Both the position numbers and the translations under genes were made by a program. Positions 8,549 to 15,689 of a stretch of 64,000 nucleotides of DNA are shown here, in pieces. The notes below the pieces were generated by a model. The model was not told the DNA's origin and did not search any database. It was given only the letters and a program-made list of their open reading frames with translations. Source of the stretch: Bacillus sp. FJAT-44742 (GTDB lineage Bacteria; Bacillota; Bacilli; Bacillales; Marinococcaceae). How positions within the stretch are numbered: position 1 is the stretch's first letter; each line of letters starts with the position of its first letter. Where the stretch lies: NCBI RefSeq assembly GCF_002797315.1, contig NZ_KZ454937.1:89439-153438 (forward strand), in the 5' to 3' direction.

Positions 8549-8704
8549 ATGAAATTACAGGTAGTTGGAAAAATATTTTTAGCACTTGTCGTGATCGGTT
8601 TTGGTTGTTTTGCGGCTTATGAAAACCTTACAGGGAAAGATGAAGAGCAAATTGAAGAGGAAGAGCAAGAAGGACAGGAATTTGAAGAACAAGGTTATAG
8701 ATAG
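8549..8704 (+). CDS. Small single-pass membrane protein
   Basis: A 51-residue protein read from ATG at 8549 after GAGGTGAGGCGG. The first 25 residues form one hydrophobic helix (KIFLALVVIGFGCFAAY) and the rest is a very acidic tail (EEQIEEEEQEGQEFEEQ). It may be a membrane-anchored acidic peptide. The family is not recognised. Confidence 0.55.
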   Translation: MKLQVVGKIFLALVVIGFGCFAAYENLTGKDEEQIEEEEQEGQEFEEQGYR

Positions 8705-8928
8705 GGCTTACATAAAGAAAATTTATCCTTCCATGACCTTGCTCTAATGACCTTCTAAAAGGAGAACATCAATCGTGGTAATAAGGAATAAGAACCAATT
8801 GTTCGTTTTTCTTGCTTGCCTCCAATGTGGTCGAGAATGAGGGATAAAGCACACACTGTATGTTCGCGACGATTTTTAACGAGGGACGAGTTATGTACAA
8901 CCCTACATAGAAGAAACTCTCACCGGAA

Positions 8929-8957
8929 AGCTGGCAATGGCCAGCTTCTTTTTTTTG
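8929..8957 (+). terminator. Intrinsic terminator
   Basis: Arms AGCTGGC (8929-8935) and GCCAGCT (8940-8946) followed by a long T run. It ends transcription just before the nested inverted repeat. Confidence 0.85.
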
Positions 8958-8969
8958 CTTTTTTCTTTT

Positions 8970-9238
8970 GGCTCCGGCAGTCTAGCGTTCCCTGTTTCAG
9001 ATAAGCCCCTAAACGTGGCAAAGTTTGCGCTTCGCTGTTTCCCACGTTTTTTGGCAACTGAAACAACCAAAACGTAAGGGAGCTTCAAAACTTTTTCCAA
9101 AACGCTGCGCAAACAAAAAACTTTTGAAGCATGACGAATTGGTTGGTTCCCTTGTCGTTTTGGTTAAAGGCCACGCTAACTGCTACGCAACAAAAGAAAA
9201 AAAGCTCCCTTTTGGGAAGTAGACTTCCTGCCGAGCCA
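8970..9238. repeat. Large nested inverted-repeat element upstream of ardC-like gene
   Basis: Successive pairs nest inside one another. GGCTCCGGCAG (8970-8980) pairs with CTGCCGAGCC (9229-9238). AACCAAAACG (9065-9074) pairs with CGTTTTGGTT (9156-9165). AAGGGA (9076-9081) pairs with TCCCTT (9148-9153). GCTTCAAAA (9082-9090) pairs with TTTTGAAGC (9122-9130). A side hairpin AACGTGG/CCACGTT sits at 9012-9048. This may be a structured RNA leader, an oriT-like DNA structure or a MITE-like relic. No coding potential is convincing here. Confidence 0.6.
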
Positions 9239-9268
9239 AACAAAGAAAAAAGAAAGGATGAAACACAA

Positions 9269-10102
9269 ATGAAAAAGACAAAAGAGGAAGTGATGAAAGG
9301 CATTGAAAAGAAGCTAGAAAAAGGCATTCAGGAGATCTTTGCATCTGAACAAATGAAAGAGTATCTAGCGTTTCTCTCAAACTTTAGACAGTATTCGTTT
9401 AACAATACCGTGCTCATTTTTAGTCAAATACCCCCAGCAACGCTTGTGAAAGGGTATCATGAGTGGAAGAAACTCGGACGATACCCGAAAAAGGGTTCCA
9501 AGGCCATTAAAATCTTAGCTCCCTTAATCACCAAGAAAAAAGACAAAGAAACAGATGAAGAAAAATCAGTCATATACGGTTTTCGGTACGTTAATGTTTT
9601 TGATGTCCAGCAAACAGAAGGAGAGCCGTTGCCAGAGCCTCTGGTCAAAACACTGGAAGGAGAAAAGGATGTGACAAAAGAATTATACCATAATCTGGAA
9701 ACCCTCAACGACATTCCTATTTACCATGAGGATACAAAACCCGCCAATGGGTACTATCACATCATAGACAAGTATATTGCCTTGGATCACGATTTAAGCC
9801 CCAATCAGGAAGTGAAAACCTTGGTCCATGAATATGCTCACCATCTTTTGCATGGACAAGGGGCCACATTTGAACAAGAAGAACACCGGATTAAAGAAGC
9901 CCAAGCTGAAGCCGTGGCCTATGTAGTCCTACACCATTACGGCATAGATACGGGGGAATATAGTTTTGGCTATATTGCCAGTTGGAGCAAAGACCCTGAT
10001 ATTATAAAGCAAATTGGAACAGACATTATCAACACAAGCCAAACCATCCTAAACCAGTTGGAAGAAATGAAGGACAAGCGAAGGGAATCGGTGGGGGCTT
10101 AA
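9269..10102 (+). CDS. ArdC-like ssDNA-binding protein with M78-type zinc metallopeptidase motif
   Basis: A 277-residue protein read from ATG at 9269, about 11 bases after GAAAGG; a longer frame to 9131 would run through the inverted repeat. The N-terminal half resembles the ArdC/LtrC ssDNA-binding domain (FRQYSFNNTVLIFSQIPPA, KGYHEWKKLGR, KKGSKAIKILAP). The C-terminal half carries HEYAHHLLH plus a downstream EAQAEAVAYVV glutamate, the zinc site of IrrE/ImmA-like M78 peptidases. Such proteins travel on conjugative plasmids and ICEs and are thought to protect incoming DNA from host restriction. It is followed by several small plasmid-type genes on the same strand. Confidence 0.82.
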   Translation: MKKTKEEVMKGIEKKLEKGIQEIFASEQMKEYLAFLSNFRQYSFNNTVLIFSQIPPATLVKGYHEWKKLGRYPKKGSKAIKILAPLITKKKDKETDEEKSVIYGFRYVNVFDVQQTEGEPLPEPLVKTLEGEKDVTKELYHNLETLNDIPIYHEDTKPANGYYHIIDKYIALDHDLSPNQEVKTLVHEYAHHLLHGQGATFEQEEHRIKEAQAEAVAYVVLHHYGIDTGEYSFGYIASWSKDPDIIKQIGTDIINTSQTILNQLEEMKDKRRESVGA

Positions 10103-10139
10103 AAGCCCCATCCTTTTCCTTGCAAGGAGGTTGATTAGC

Positions 10140-10313
10140 CTGGTAACGTATGAGACAGCTACATGGAAGTTGCGTTGCTGTGAAAGGTGGGAGCTAGAAC
10201 CGAGTTATTTTTCAGAGCCTTTTTATGTTCGTTCTCAAACCGAAGTGCACGCCATGATTAAATATATCATCAATCCGAAGGTGTACGAAAATAGAAAAGG
10301 TTGTAATGAATAG
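10140..10313 (+). CDS. Small hypothetical protein with non-AUG start
   Basis: A frame of about 57 residues after a strong AAGGAGG site (10124-10130). No ATG is available: the candidate starts are CTG at 10140 (best spacing) or TTG at 10131. The protein is Trp/Cys-containing (TWKLRCCERWELEPSYF) and has no known motif. It lies 37 bp downstream of the ardC-like gene and overlaps nothing, so it is probably part of the same transcript. Confidence 0.5.
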   Translation: MVTYETATWKLRCCERWELEPSYFSEPFYVRSQTEVHAMIKYIINPKVYENRKGCNE

Positions 10314-10416
10314 TCATCTTCTTTTCCTGCCTCCCACCCATTCAATCTGGCAAGCTGAAAAACTAAGAATTTTTTCACTTGCCCCTTTTTTGCCAAACAG
10401 AAAGGAGATCATGATC

Positions 10417-10599
10417 ATGACAATCCTTCATTTTATAGATGGTCATCCGGTTTGCCCGGAGTGTTTCGCTCGAGTACACGATGAGGATAAACAGAGAATA
10501 CGGATCAATGAAGTAACATCTCCGCCAAAAATTTATTGTACGTCTTGTGCGTTACGATTGCATCCACCGCACACCGTGCGGAAGAGAAAAGCAATATAA
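10417..10599 (+). CDS. Small zinc-ribbon protein
   Basis: A 60-residue protein read from ATG at 10417, 9 bases after AAAGGAG; the upstream in-frame extension is unlikely. Two Cys pairs, CPEC and CTSC, could bind one zinc ion. The basic tail (PHTVRKRKAI) suggests nucleic-acid binding. The next gene, also a zinc-ribbon protein, begins 14 bp downstream. Confidence 0.6.
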   Translation: MTILHFIDGHPVCPECFARVHDEDKQRIRINEVTSPPKIYCTSCALRLHPPHTVRKRKAI

Positions 10600-10613
10600 A
10601 AGGAGTTCTGAAC

Positions 10614-11108
10614 ATGAAAGATACGTGTCCGTATTGTGGCAGCTGTTTAGATCAAAACTTTTATTGTGATTTTTGTGTCATGACGATACTAAAGGAAAAA
10701 GTGCAAACGGATCATCATCGAGAGAACGTTTTGGTTCGCGATTTTGTCTTTAGGGAAAATGCAGAAAAAACCACACCTGAATTACAAAGTATGACTTCGT
10801 TTGAGCTTATGATGCTGTTAAAACTGATCCGTAAAGAAAGGGCTACTGCTTACAAATTAATGACTCATTTTTACCGGGCGAGAAAAACGGGAAACCCTGA
10901 GTACCAGGATCAAGAAGAAGACCAAGGAACGGATTATCAATACTGGACCAAGAAAATGTTCGTTGTCGAAAACCTTCTCAGAGAGAGAATGGTTTATATT
11001 CCGCAACGCTTAACAGATTCCTATTTAGAAAAGATGAGAGATCATATTGAAACCATGCAGCACAAACCCATGTATGTTAGGACGAGTCGAAAAGAGAAGG
11101 CAAAGTAA
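10614..11108 (+). CDS. Zinc-ribbon hypothetical protein, plasmid type
   Basis: A 164-residue protein read from ATG at 10614 after AAAAGGAG; a longer frame back to 10536 overlaps the previous gene. The N terminus carries a compact zinc ribbon (CPYC, then CDFC), followed by a largely helical domain with a basic C-terminal end. The order ardC-like, small genes, zinc-ribbon protein is typical of Bacillaceae plasmid accessory operons. No biochemical function is known to me. Confidence 0.65.
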   Translation: MKDTCPYCGSCLDQNFYCDFCVMTILKEKVQTDHHRENVLVRDFVFRENAEKTTPELQSMTSFELMMLLKLIRKERATAYKLMTHFYRARKTGNPEYQDQEEDQGTDYQYWTKKMFVVENLLRERMVYIPQRLTDSYLEKMRDHIETMQHKPMYVRTSRKEKAK

Positions 11109-11280
11109 ACCTTCTCTTTTTCCATACTTGTGTGGTGAGTATTCACCAAACCTTCACGTAACTGACCTGGAAATAAAATTTCACATACTATATATAATTT
11201 ATTTATTGATGTCAGCTTTTTGACATGTGAAACCTGGGGAAGAAAAGTTACACACGGGGCAAGATAAGGGGTGAATACCC

Positions 11281-11355
11281 ATATAGTGTAACCAATAATG
11301 CACTATATAATATAAATACTACATAGTGTTTACATTTTTATACTATCTAGTGTTT
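11281..11355. repeat. TATAGTGT motif cluster
   Basis: ATATAGTGTA (11281-11290), the inverted GCACTATATAA (11300-11310), ACATAGTGTT (11321-11330) and ATCTAGTGTT (11345-11354) lie about 20 bp apart. Regular spacing near two helical turns suggests a protein-binding array. Confidence 0.45.
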
Positions 11356-11410
11356 TATGATGGATGGGAGAACAGTACATGTCATGAACCTTCTCCCCTC
11401 TGCTCCTGTA

Positions 11411-11445
11411 CCAGTGTAGAAAAGAACAGTGAATCACTTTCAGCT
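11411..11445 (+). repeat. 35-bp direct repeat, copy 1
   Basis: Identical to 12095-12129, and the preceding pyrimidine-rich stretch is also similar. Its core, ACAGTGAATCACTTTCAG, recurs with one change just before the start of the gene at 12430 (12401-12418). This looks like a leader or promoter element shared by several small plasmid-type genes. This copy has no intact gene downstream. Confidence 0.6.
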
Positions 11446-11553
11446 CTTAAGGATAAGGACTTTTACCGTAGATTTTCACGAGGTTAAGGGACGAAAATAG
11501 AAAATGTAAACGTATGTACACAGTCGTTTCTTTATTAAAACAGTTTAGTTTCT

Positions 11554-11580
11554 AAAAAAAAAGAGAGCTGTTAAGCTCCC
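11554..11580 (-). terminator. Intrinsic terminator of the minus-strand coiled-coil gene
   Basis: Read on the minus strand, GGGAGCTTAACAGCTCTC is followed by a run of nine T. It abuts the stop codon of the gene at 11581. Confidence 0.8.
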
Positions 11581-11871
11581 TTAGTTTTCGTTCAACCTAT
11601 TTAAAATCATATCGTGGTTGCCCACTTTTTTGGATAAATAGGATGTATCTTTTGATAATGTTTCTGTGTTTTTATTGATCGTTTTGAGCAAAGAAATCAC
11701 GTCTTCATTGCTATTCCAGTCGTTACGATCTAACTTTTCGTTCATTTCTCTAAATCCTTGGGTTGTTTGTATTTCAAGATGTGAAACTTGCTTATCCAAA
11801 TGCGAAATTTGCTTTTCTACTTTATCAAACCTGTCGTGAAGGCCTTGTATCGCCTTTAAAATTTCTTCCAT
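11581..11871 (-). CDS. Coiled-coil protein, plasmid type
   Basis: A 96-residue protein read from ATG at 11871, 8 bases after GAGGG. Heptad-like spacing over residues 5-60 (IQGLHDRFDKVEKQISHLD) predicts a coiled coil, followed by a second helix with Leu/Ile repeats. It has no membrane segment. Similar short coiled-coil proteins occur on Bacillus plasmids and phages, without known function. Confidence 0.65.
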   Translation of the reverse strand: MEEILKAIQGLHDRFDKVEKQISHLDKQVSHLEIQTTQGFREMNEKLDRNDWNSNEDVISLLKTINKNTETLSKDTSYLSKKVGNHDMILNRLNEN

Positions 11872-11965
11872 ACGTATCACCCTCTGATATCATCATACCA
11901 AAAAGAAAAAGACCAAGCACCCTTTTCCTTAAGGTACTATTCAAGTTTGATTTATCCAAAAATAA

Positions 11966-12045
11966 CTTAAAACACGAAGAGTGCTTTTTACGTTGGGTGA
12001 CGGTTAAAACAGTGTATTGGTCATCCAATACTATTGATATCAAAC
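11966..12045 (+). repeat. 80-bp regulatory repeat, copy 1, with palindromic operator
   Basis: This block is about 70-75 percent identical by eye to 14506-14586. It contains a perfect palindrome, GTATTGG-TCAT-CCAATAC (12014-12031), and a related half-site GTTGGGTGAC. In copy 2 the half-site reads ATTGGATGAC, the reverse complement of GTCATCCAAT. It lies upstream of the small ORF at 12155 and is a likely operator for a regulator that recognises GTCATCCAAT. Confidence 0.55.
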
Positions 12046-12094
12046 GACCGTTGAGGGGTATATATGTACATCTTCTCCCTCCCTGCTTACTGAT

Positions 12095-12129
12095 CCAGTG
12101 TAGAAAAGAACAGTGAATCACTTTCAGCT
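12095..12129 (+). repeat. 35-bp direct repeat, copy 2
   Basis: Exact copy of 11411-11445. It lies directly upstream of the ribosome binding site of the small ORF at 12155, so it is probably part of that gene's 5' leader. Confidence 0.6.
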
Positions 12130-12154
12130 ATTTTAGGGGGAGGTATTTTAAGTA

Positions 12155-12277
12155 ATGACGCTTTTATTAGAAAGAAGGGGAGAGGCCTTAAAGAACTACC
12201 TAATTTTCTTTTTGATCATTTATCTAATTGAATTATTTTTTCTCCATAAAAAAATAAGCATTCTTCACTTTTACTGA
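12155..12277 (+). CDS. Predicted 40-residue membrane peptide
   Basis: ATG at 12155 follows a GGGGGAGG site with about 11 bases spacing. The peptide has a basic N terminus (MTLLLERRGEALKN) and one hydrophobic helix (YLIFFLIIYLIELFFL), then a short basic tail. The 35-bp repeat and the palindromic operator lie upstream, which supports a real, regulated gene. Toxin-like or signalling small membrane peptides look like this, but no function is shown. Confidence 0.5.
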   Translation: MTLLLERRGEALKNYLIFFLIIYLIELFFLHKKISILHFY

Positions 12278-12429
12278 TGAAAAGGAAAATACAAACAATA
12301 AAGGACAAAAACTTAATGGTTATTAGCTTTTTGCTTGTTTCAAGACATTCCATCTAATCGGGCAGGTTCTTTTGGTCTTGATCATCATATAAATCTGAAT
12401 ACAGTGAATCAGTTTCAGGAGGGGTAGTC

Positions 12430-12729
12430 ATGTCTGTACAGTCCGCAAAACAATCGGCTCAAACGCGAGGAATGGGAAATAAGCGTGTCGCACGCATTCC
12501 GGTTTCTACTACCAATGAATACGATAAAAAGCTCACTCGGTTATCCATTGCTACGGGGGGCATGAGTAAATCAAAAATTGTGGACATTGTTCTTCGGATC
12601 GGTCTCGATTCTCCTAATGTAGTGGAGTTTATTCAAGAACAATACGGGGCGCAATATGAAGAGTTTCACGTTACGCCTATGGTTGTTTCAACAGATGGAA
12701 AAAAAGAAGTCGTCTATCGATCAAGGTAA
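12430..12729 (+). CDS. Ribbon-helix-helix type plasmid protein
   Basis: A 99-residue protein with ATG at 12430 after AGGAGGGG. The middle part (VARIPVSTTNEYDKKLTRLSI, then MSKSKIVDIVLRIGLD) fits a beta strand followed by two helices, as in MetJ/Arc-type repressors and plasmid copy-control or partition proteins. The leader contains ACAGTGAATCAGTTTCAG, nearly the same as the core of the 35-bp repeats. The last codons overlap the 3' end of a convergent zinc-ribbon gene. Role in plasmid control is an inference. Confidence 0.6.
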   Translation: MSVQSAKQSAQTRGMGNKRVARIPVSTTNEYDKKLTRLSIATGGMSKSKIVDIVLRIGLDSPNVVEFIQEQYGAQYEEFHVTPMVVSTDGKKEVVYRSR

Positions 12730-12852
12730 TTTGGCGAATTTGATTCCAACTTTGAACATGTTTTTATCCTTTTTGTGGCAAGAAGCGCAAAGACCATTTC
12801 TTTTGTTGTGTTTGTCTCTTTTTGCTTTTTGACATTGTGGACACTTAGCCAT
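12721..12852 (-). CDS. 43-residue zinc-ribbon protein, overlapping convergent neighbour
   Basis: ATG at 12852 follows GAAGAGGTG. The peptide begins MAKCPQCQKAKRDKHNKRNG and has a second Cys pair, CASC, giving a compact four-cysteine zinc site. It is very basic. Its stop codon (12721-12723) lies inside the last codons of the plus-strand gene at 12430-12729, so the two genes overlap tail to tail by 9 bp. Confidence 0.6.
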   Translation of the reverse strand: MAKCPQCQKAKRDKHNKRNGLCASCHKKDKNMFKVGIKFAKLP

Positions 12853-13172
12853 ACTGTTCACCTCTTCTAAACTTTGAAGATAGTACTGGTATGGTCATAT
12901 TTTTAGAGTTTTATACATTTCTCTTCAAAAGGAAAAGTCAGGTCTCATCCAACTTCACATAGTTAAAAGAGAAGATCCCTTTTACACCCAGGGATCTTCT
13001 CTTTTAATTGTTGTGCGTTTACGAGTTTTGAGGAATTGGATGATTTAAAGTATATCCCACTAAAAGCAATTTCGCTTTCTCACGACTAGTATAGTGTTTC
13101 TTTTCAACGCTATAAGAAAGGAAGTGCTTTATAGGATAAAAAAGTATATGCTATGCTAGGGAGGCTTTTATA
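12853..13172. other. Intergenic region with terminator and TATAGTGTT
   Basis: No gene seen apart from the long terminator hairpin at 12963-13007. A TATAGTGTTTC motif lies at 13090-13100, upstream of the gene at 13173. Confidence 0.5.
12963..13007. terminator. Long perfect hairpin terminator
   Basis: Eighteen-base arms (12963-12980 and 12990-13007) containing AAGAGAAGATCCCT and its complement, with T/A-rich ends on both sides. It can act in both directions. Confidence 0.75.
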
Positions 13173-13451
13173 ATGTCAAAAGAACCAGTACGTATTAGTT
13201 TAAATTTATCAACGAGATCGGGAGAAGGAATGCTTGGTCAGGGTTATCGATACGAGTACGTCATTTCTTTTGGTACGGGCCCTATGATTGCTGATATATA
13301 TTTCTTTGGCAGAGACGATAACATGGTAGCTACGGTTCAGATTGGTAACATTTCTGATGGAAATGTTTTACGTATTGATTCAAAAGAGTTTGAACATAGA
13401 AGAGAGGATTTTCCTTTCCCTGAGTTTTTATTGTCATTTGTTAAAAGGTAA
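13173..13451 (+). CDS. Hypothetical protein
   Basis: A 92-residue protein with ATG at 13173 after GGGAGG. It looks beta-rich (RYEYVISFG, MIADIYFFGRDDN, MVATVQIGNISDG) and soluble. No family recognised. It is a single gene between terminators, with the TATAGTGTT motif about 75 bp upstream. Confidence 0.55.
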   Translation: MSKEPVRISLNLSTRSGEGMLGQGYRYEYVISFGTGPMIADIYFFGRDDNMVATVQIGNISDGNVLRIDSKEFEHRREDFPFPEFLLSFVKR

Positions 13452-13659
13452 TGGGGATAACAAATTTAAGTAATGCCACTTTACCCTCACCCATCATTAC
13501 TATCACTCTCTACACCATAAGGTTCCATATAGGGGTGAAGGAAACCAGTATGAAGAAATAATAATAGAGACTCCTGGCCCTTGATATAGCAGGTATAACA
13601 TGAAAGTACGGGACATAAGTATTCGTTCTCAAGTTTTTAAGTAGGGTAGGTTTTATAGG

Positions 13660-13851
13660 ATGAAAAAGGAAATTGGATTTGTTTCCAAGCAAGATATTTG
13701 GCTAGAGGAAAGTCAGTACTCGACGACATTATGGTGGGATGGATCGCATTACTTAGCTTTTGTTGAAGAGGAGATAAGTGGCGTGAGAAGTGTTTACTAT
13801 GGAAAGTCGGAAGGTGAGGCATTGGCTTCGATTGGTGAGAATAAACCATAA
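13660..13851 (+). CDS. Hypothetical protein
   Basis: A 63-residue acidic protein (MKKEIGFVSKQDIWLEESQ...). The ribosome site is weak (AGGGTAGG about 17 bases before the ATG, plus AGG next to it). It reads as a small beta-rich domain with aromatic residues (TTLWWDGSHYLAF). It ends at a terminator shared with the convergent Spo0E-like gene. Confidence 0.5.
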   Translation: MKKEIGFVSKQDIWLEESQYSTTLWWDGSHYLAFVEEEISGVRSVYYGKSEGEALASIGENKP

Positions 13852-13871
13852 GCAACTAAGCCGATAGAAAG

Positions 13872-13905
13872 GAAGGGAGCTACGGAACCAGCCCCTTCTT
13901 TTTTC
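13872..13905. terminator. Terminator between convergent genes
   Basis: Arms GAAGGGAGCT (13872-13881) and AGCCCCTTC (13890-13898) followed by TTTTTTC on the plus strand. A very similar arrangement occurs at about 15706-15740 next to the second Spo0E-like gene. Confidence 0.7.
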
Positions 13906-13907
13906 TT

Positions 13908-14081
13908 TTAAATCAGTGACATATCCTCAGATTTTTCCTTTACTCCTTGATACTTATTTAGTAAAACGTCTAGTTCCTGGCTACATTGAACGGTTCTTTC
14001 ATCCGTAAAGCCATATCGTTTTGCGTTTTTATACATTTCCTTCTTTTTAATCTTTATCATGCATTCCATAAACACGTTCAT
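13908..14081 (-). CDS. Spo0E-like aspartyl-phosphate phosphatase, copy 1
   Basis: A 57-residue protein read from ATG at 14081, about 11 bases after GGAGG. It carries the family signature SQELDVLLNKYQ in a helical hairpin (KEMYKNAKRYGFTDERTV before it). Spo0E-family proteins dephosphorylate Spo0A-P and so delay sporulation. The key Ser-Gln-Glu-Leu-Asp residues are intact. The gene, its terminator and about 80 bp of upstream sequence are duplicated at 15690-16000. Confidence 0.82.
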   Translation of the reverse strand: MNVFMECMIKIKKKEMYKNAKRYGFTDERTVQCSQELDVLLNKYQGVKEKSEDMSLI

Positions 14082-14388
14082 TTCATTACTATCCTCCAAT
14101 ATGTAAATGAATTGGATATCTTAGCTGAAATGTTCTTGTTGAAAATCAAGACACATTTTCCATCATACGATAACAGACAAATGTTATCTATAAAATATTC
14201 ATTTTGTAAAACTATTGAAATATTTTAAACGTTATTTATGTCAGACAAAAGGATGTTTTCAGTCGGTTGTCCTGCAAAGATTTTTTAAATAATGAATAAA
14301 AAACTAGCTGCAGAGGTTACATTCTCTGTAGCTTTTTGCTTTGATGGCTGTATATCCAATGTTTCTGTAGAAAAAACACTTAGTGTAT

Positions 14389-14420
14389 AAAAAAGTCCCT
14401 TCTTTGGTCAAAGAAAGGAC
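14389..14420 (-). terminator. Intrinsic terminator, minus strand
   Basis: On the minus strand GTCCTTTCTTTG and CAAAGAAGGGAC form a stem (one mismatch) followed by TTTTTTA. It ends the decayed small gene described at 14430-14500. Confidence 0.6.
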
Positions 14421-14505
14421 GTCAAAAAATTAAGGAAGATCAATCACAATATATATTTCCCCTGTTCGAGGGATTTTAAACTCGAATTTTCCTCCCCCAA
14501 AAAAG

Positions 14506-14586
14506 CTTTAAAATACGAAGAATACGGTTTACATTGGATGACGATAAAGTTATGTATATTGGTCATCCAATACTATACATATGAAC
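14506..14586 (+). repeat. 80-bp regulatory repeat, copy 2
   Basis: Counterpart of 11966-12045. The palindrome TATTGG-TCAT-CCAATA is at 14557-14572 and an inverted half-site ATTGGATGAC is at 14533-14542. The gene that would follow is missing here; a DNA ligase fragment lies downstream instead. Confidence 0.55.
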
Positions 14587-14700
14587 CGAACATCTTATTA
14601 AATGACCTCCCTCTCCTTCCCTCCACCACATCACGAGTGAACCACTTTTCCAAAGTGATTTATTACTCATTATTGTTGAGCTTAGGGGTTTATAAAGTAG

Positions 14701-14979
14701 AAAGGGGAGTGGTGTTATGTCTATATCACAGGTTACCGAAAAAAAGAGTTAGGTTGGTTATTTTCCTTTAAAGACGGGACACCAGCTGGAATTATGGAGT
14801 TAGGAATTGATAAGAGGAGTTTGAGTGCTTTTTATCATATTGCAAATCAAATTACCACTCACGAGAATGACAACTTTGTTTTTCTAGAACCCGAGGTTAT
14901 TGAATGTCATGTTAAATATAGAAATGTAACTTCTAATGGTAAGTTAAGGCTTCCTACTTTCTTAAAATTTAATATATAG
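14701..14979 (+). pseudogene. C-terminal fragment of an ATP-dependent DNA ligase
   Basis: The frame (92 codons from the preceding stop) encodes VYITGYRKKELGWL, FKDGTPAGIMELG and ECHVKYRNVTSNGKLRLP. This is the end of the nucleotidyltransferase domain and the OB-fold of ATP-dependent DNA ligases of the Bacillus LigD/phage type. The catalytic Lys motif and all upstream domains are absent and there is no suitable start, so it is a fragment. A frame beginning at ATG 14794 is part of the same fragment and not a separate gene. Confidence 0.7.
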
Positions 14980-15025
14980 ATAAATATTTTCACGTACATC
15001 ATAAGAATTTAAGTGTAAGGAGATA

Positions 15026-15094
15026 ATGAATATTACTAAAAATAAAAAGAGTGGTAGCAGAAGAAGATGTTTTCTGCTACCACTCTTTTTTTGA
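15026..15094 (+). terminator. Strong terminator overlapping a 22-codon frame
   Basis: Fifteen-base arms AAAGAGTGGTAGCAG (about 15046-15060) and CTGCTACCACTCTTT (15074-15088) are followed by a T run. An AAGGAG site (15017-15022) and ATG at 15027 open a 22-codon frame that runs through the hairpin, so it may be a leader peptide or the relic of a gene start joined to a terminator. Confidence 0.75.
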
Positions 15095-15226
15095 ATTAGT
15101 ACGTTATTTCTAGAGTATTAGGATCAAACTATACGTTACTATCATAAATTGTTTATTCATAGATATTACCTTCATTTCCTTAACTCGGAGAACCACCATG
15201 TGACTTAGAGCTATAAAAACTAATAT

Positions 15227-15457
15227 TTATTTAAGATTAGATTGGTTGACGAAAGAATCTTTCAGTTGAGCCTTCACAGCCATTTCACCCTTTTTATTAA
15301 GGTAGCTTAATACACTGGCAATTTTATTTACTTCATGCTGGAGGCGTTCAACATCTGTTTTGCATGAATCCGGAAATAGGTTCGGATCAAGGTTCAAATC
15401 AATGGAAATAAGTATTTCCCCTTTTTTCTTTTCCAAGTCAATCACCTCACCATTCAT
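15227..15457 (-). CDS. Hypothetical small protein
   Basis: A 76-residue frame. ATG at 15457 lacks a clear ribosome site, whereas TTG at 15436 has GGTGAGG at good spacing, so the shorter 69-residue form is likely. The protein combines a beta segment (GEILISIDLNLDPNLF) with a helix (DVERLQHEVNKIASVLSYL). It has no membrane segment and no known motif. Confidence 0.5.
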   Translation of the reverse strand: MNGEVIDLEKKKGEILISIDLNLDPNLFPDSCKTDVERLQHEVNKIASVLSYLNKKGEMAVKAQLKDSFVNQSNLK

Positions 15458-15689
15458 CTGTATGCCTATGATACCATTCTTTTTTTAAACGATGATCGTT
15501 TTTGATAATTATCTATGAAAACACAAATCATTTAGAAAAAATACATGATTTCTATTATTTGTGCAATATTTGTAATGTTATGATAATTTTTATGCATATC
15601 CGTTCAATTTATTTTGATCATTCCTTACCTTATAAATGGCATGCAATAGAAGTTGTAGAGAGGGAATATGAAGAAGAAAATTGAGGCAA

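Larger units (their letters stand above)
11109..11553. other. Intergenic region with TATAGTGT motifs and a repeated leader
   Basis: No gene seen. At 11281-11355 the TATAGTGT motif appears four times (one inverted, GCACTATATAA at 11300-11310). At 11411-11445 lies one copy of a 35-bp sequence repeated exactly at 12095-12129. Confidence 0.5.
13860..14160 (-). repeat. Duplicated Spo0E-like segment, copy 1
   Basis: Terminator, Spo0E-like gene and upstream region correspond to 15690-16000. The promoter-side stretch, containing GCTGAAATGTTCT (14128-14140 here), is the best conserved noncoding part. Copies have diverged, so the duplication is not recent. Confidence 0.6.
14082..14700. other. Noncoding region with decayed small gene and repeat copy 2
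   Basis: No intact gene. A minus-strand remnant near 14430-14500 (GKFEFKIPRTGEIYIVIDLP, with a GGGGGAGG site but no start codon) ends at a terminator at 14395-14420. The 80-bp regulatory repeat follows at 14506-14586. Confidence 0.45.

Noticed and set aside
9131-9268. 46-residue N-terminal extension of the ArdC-like protein
   Set aside because: It would be translated from the nested inverted repeat. The ATG at 9269 has a suitable ribosome site and begins at the conserved part.
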